Source: Desulfovibrionaceae bacterium (GTDB lineage: Bacteria; Desulfobacterota; Desulfovibrionia; Desulfovibrionales; Desulfovibrionaceae). From it: a stretch of 6,331 nt of DNA. Position 1 is the stretch's first letter. Each line of letters begins with the position of its first letter. Location of the stretch: positions 1-6,331 of the forward strand of contig CAAGJV010000398.1 of assembly GCA_900770205.1 (NCBI GenBank). The letters run 5' to 3'. A program made the translations under genes and the position numbers. The notes under the pieces are model-generated. The model made no database searches. It had not been told where the DNA came from and was given only the letters and a program-made list of their open reading frames with translations. Shown here in pieces: positions 5,439 to 6,331 of the stretch.

Positions 5439-6331
5439 CTAATCCCTGTTGGTCACTTCAACCTGATCAAGCGTACGGGCAAAACGTTCCTTGAAGGGAT
5501 GAACGTAAATGGCGTTGCTGGGGCAATGCAGCTCGCAGTTAAAACAGGTCATGCAGTCATCGGTATAAGTGACAACGGAACGGCTGCCGCAGGTCATGCA
5601 GCGCAGGGCTTCCGAAAAAGCTGCCTCAAGATCCAGGCCTTTCTTCTTTTCTCCAAAAGGATCGGAAGTGCCAGATTGTTCACGTTCGTTTCTCGGAGAA
5701 GAAGCAATCCCTTCTCCGGGAAGCTTTTCCTGGGCAACAACAGGGCGTTCCCCCCCTCTCCGGGCGGCCATGTCCGCACCTATCAGCATTCTGTCGATGG
5801 ATTCCGCGGCTTCCCGGCCTCCGGCGATAGCCTTGACTACGGAAGCGGGCCCTGTCATGGCATCACCCGCACTGAATATTCCCCATTCAGAGGTGGCAAA
5901 CGTTACCGCGTTAGCACAGATACGTCCTCGTTCAACCTGAACGGTCTTGGAGAATCCTTCCAGCTCCGTCACCTGGCCAATAGCAAAAATAACGGAATCA
6001 GCCTTAATAGAAAGGATATCCTGCTCATCATAGACAGGCGCAAAGCGACCATTGGCATCCAGCACAGACAGGCAGCGTATAAAACGTATCCCTGTCACCT
6101 TATCATCGCCATCAATGGCGGAAGGGCCATAGCCAGGATGGAAAACAATGCCTTCCTCTCTGGCATCTGCCTGATTATGAGGATAGGCAGGAATATGATC
6201 GGCATCTTCAAGGCAAACGATATGAACTTCTGAAGCGCCAAGCCTCCTTGCTGAAATAGCGGCGTCCACAGCGACATCTCCGCCGCCGACAACCACAACC
6301 TTTCCCTGCATGGAGGGTGCATACCCTGAAC
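5439..6331 (-). CDS. GltD-like NAD(P)H/FAD oxidoreductase with C-terminal ferredoxin domain (5' truncated)
   Basis: The frame is open to the right edge, so the N-terminus with its first dinucleotide fold is missing; 297 residues are visible. Numbering from the internal methionine at 6311, KVVVVGGGDVAVDAA (4-18) is the second Rossmann GxGxxA motif that binds NAD(P)H in glutamate-synthase small-subunit-like proteins. FAIGQ (109-113) and IFSAGDAMTGPASVVKAI (145-162) complete the FAD part. After a low-complexity charged linker (about 185-225) comes EALRCMTCG (234-242), then CMTCFNCELHCP (253-264). This is a C-x2-C-x2-C-x3-C-P cluster-binding motif (C253, C256, C259, C263), with an extra CxxC at C238/C241. 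DsrL and related GltD-like proteins share this plan. It probably passes electrons between NAD(P)H or ferredoxin and the flavoprotein encoded 12 bases downstream. The two genes are in the same frame, separated by a TAG and four codons. Confidence 0.9.
   Translation of the reverse strand, partial: SGYAPSMQGKVVVVGGGDVAVDAAISARRLGASEVHIVCLEDADHIPAYPHNQADAREEGIVFHPGYGPSAIDGDDKVTGIRFIRCLSVLDANGRFAPVYDEQDILSIKADSVIFAIGQVTELEGFSKTVQVERGRICANAVTFATSEWGIFSAGDAMTGPASVVKAIAGGREAAESIDRMLIGADMAARRGGERPVVAQEKLPGEGIASSPRNEREQSGTSDPFGEKKKGLDLEAAFSEALRCMTCGSRSVVTYTDDCMTCFNCELHCPSNAIYVHPFKERFARTLDQVEVTNRD

Noticed and set aside
5334..6233. 299-codon plus-strand open frame opposite the oxidoreductase
   Set aside because: Antisense shadow of a gene with clear Rossmann and iron-sulfur motifs.
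1..6331. CRISPR array, insertion sequence or transposase
   Set aside because: No regularly spaced repeats, transposase frame or terminal inverted repeats were seen.

Overview
The window shows an anaerobic Gram-negative-type catabolic or respiratory operon, with the edge of what looks like an accessory element beside it. A tripartite TRAP transporter, a soluble flavoprotein of the fumarate reductase / APS reductase superfamily and a GltD-like NAD(P)H/FAD oxidoreductase with a C-terminal ferredoxin domain are typical of strict anaerobes such as Desulfovibrionaceae, Synergistota or Sutterellaceae. The sequence does not settle which. Base composition looks intermediate and I cannot name a genus.

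Layout. Bases 1-456 (+ strand) hold the 3' end of a von Willebrand factor A protein (CobT-like) and, 4 bases after its stop, a 31-codon ORF for a single-span membrane peptide whose strong AGGAGG site lies inside the end of the VWA gene. Bases 457-777 are non-coding and convergent. They hold three consecutive stem-loops that look like terminators from both sides, and an 11-base match (634-644) to the 3' end of a tRNA-Leu, which could mark the end of an integrated element. From 778 to the right edge everything is on the minus strand and reads right to left: oxidoreductase (5' end outside the window), AprA/FrdA-like flavoprotein, dctP (substrate-binding protein), dctQ (small membrane subunit), dctM (large membrane subunit), then a terminator at 691-730.

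How the genes may work together (inference). The TRAP system imports an organic anion. The cytoplasmic flavoprotein reduces or oxidises it. The GltD-like/ferredoxin protein links the flavoprotein to NAD(P)H or ferredoxin. The substrate is unknown. The flavoprotein lacks the recognisable substrate-arginine segment of true fumarate reductases and no heme or membrane-anchor subunit is present, so calling it a fumarate reductase would overstate the evidence.

Main anomalies. (1) dctP has an in-frame TAG at codon 40, just after its signal peptide, while the remaining 299 codons are intact. (2) The oxidoreductase and flavoprotein lie in the same reading frame, separated only by one TAG and four codons. 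(3) Two abutting hairpins between dctP and dctQ include one that would hide the dctQ ribosome-binding site. (4) A further strong hairpin lies between the flavoprotein and dctP. Four of the seven genes end in TAG, which argues against TAG being read efficiently as an amino acid here.
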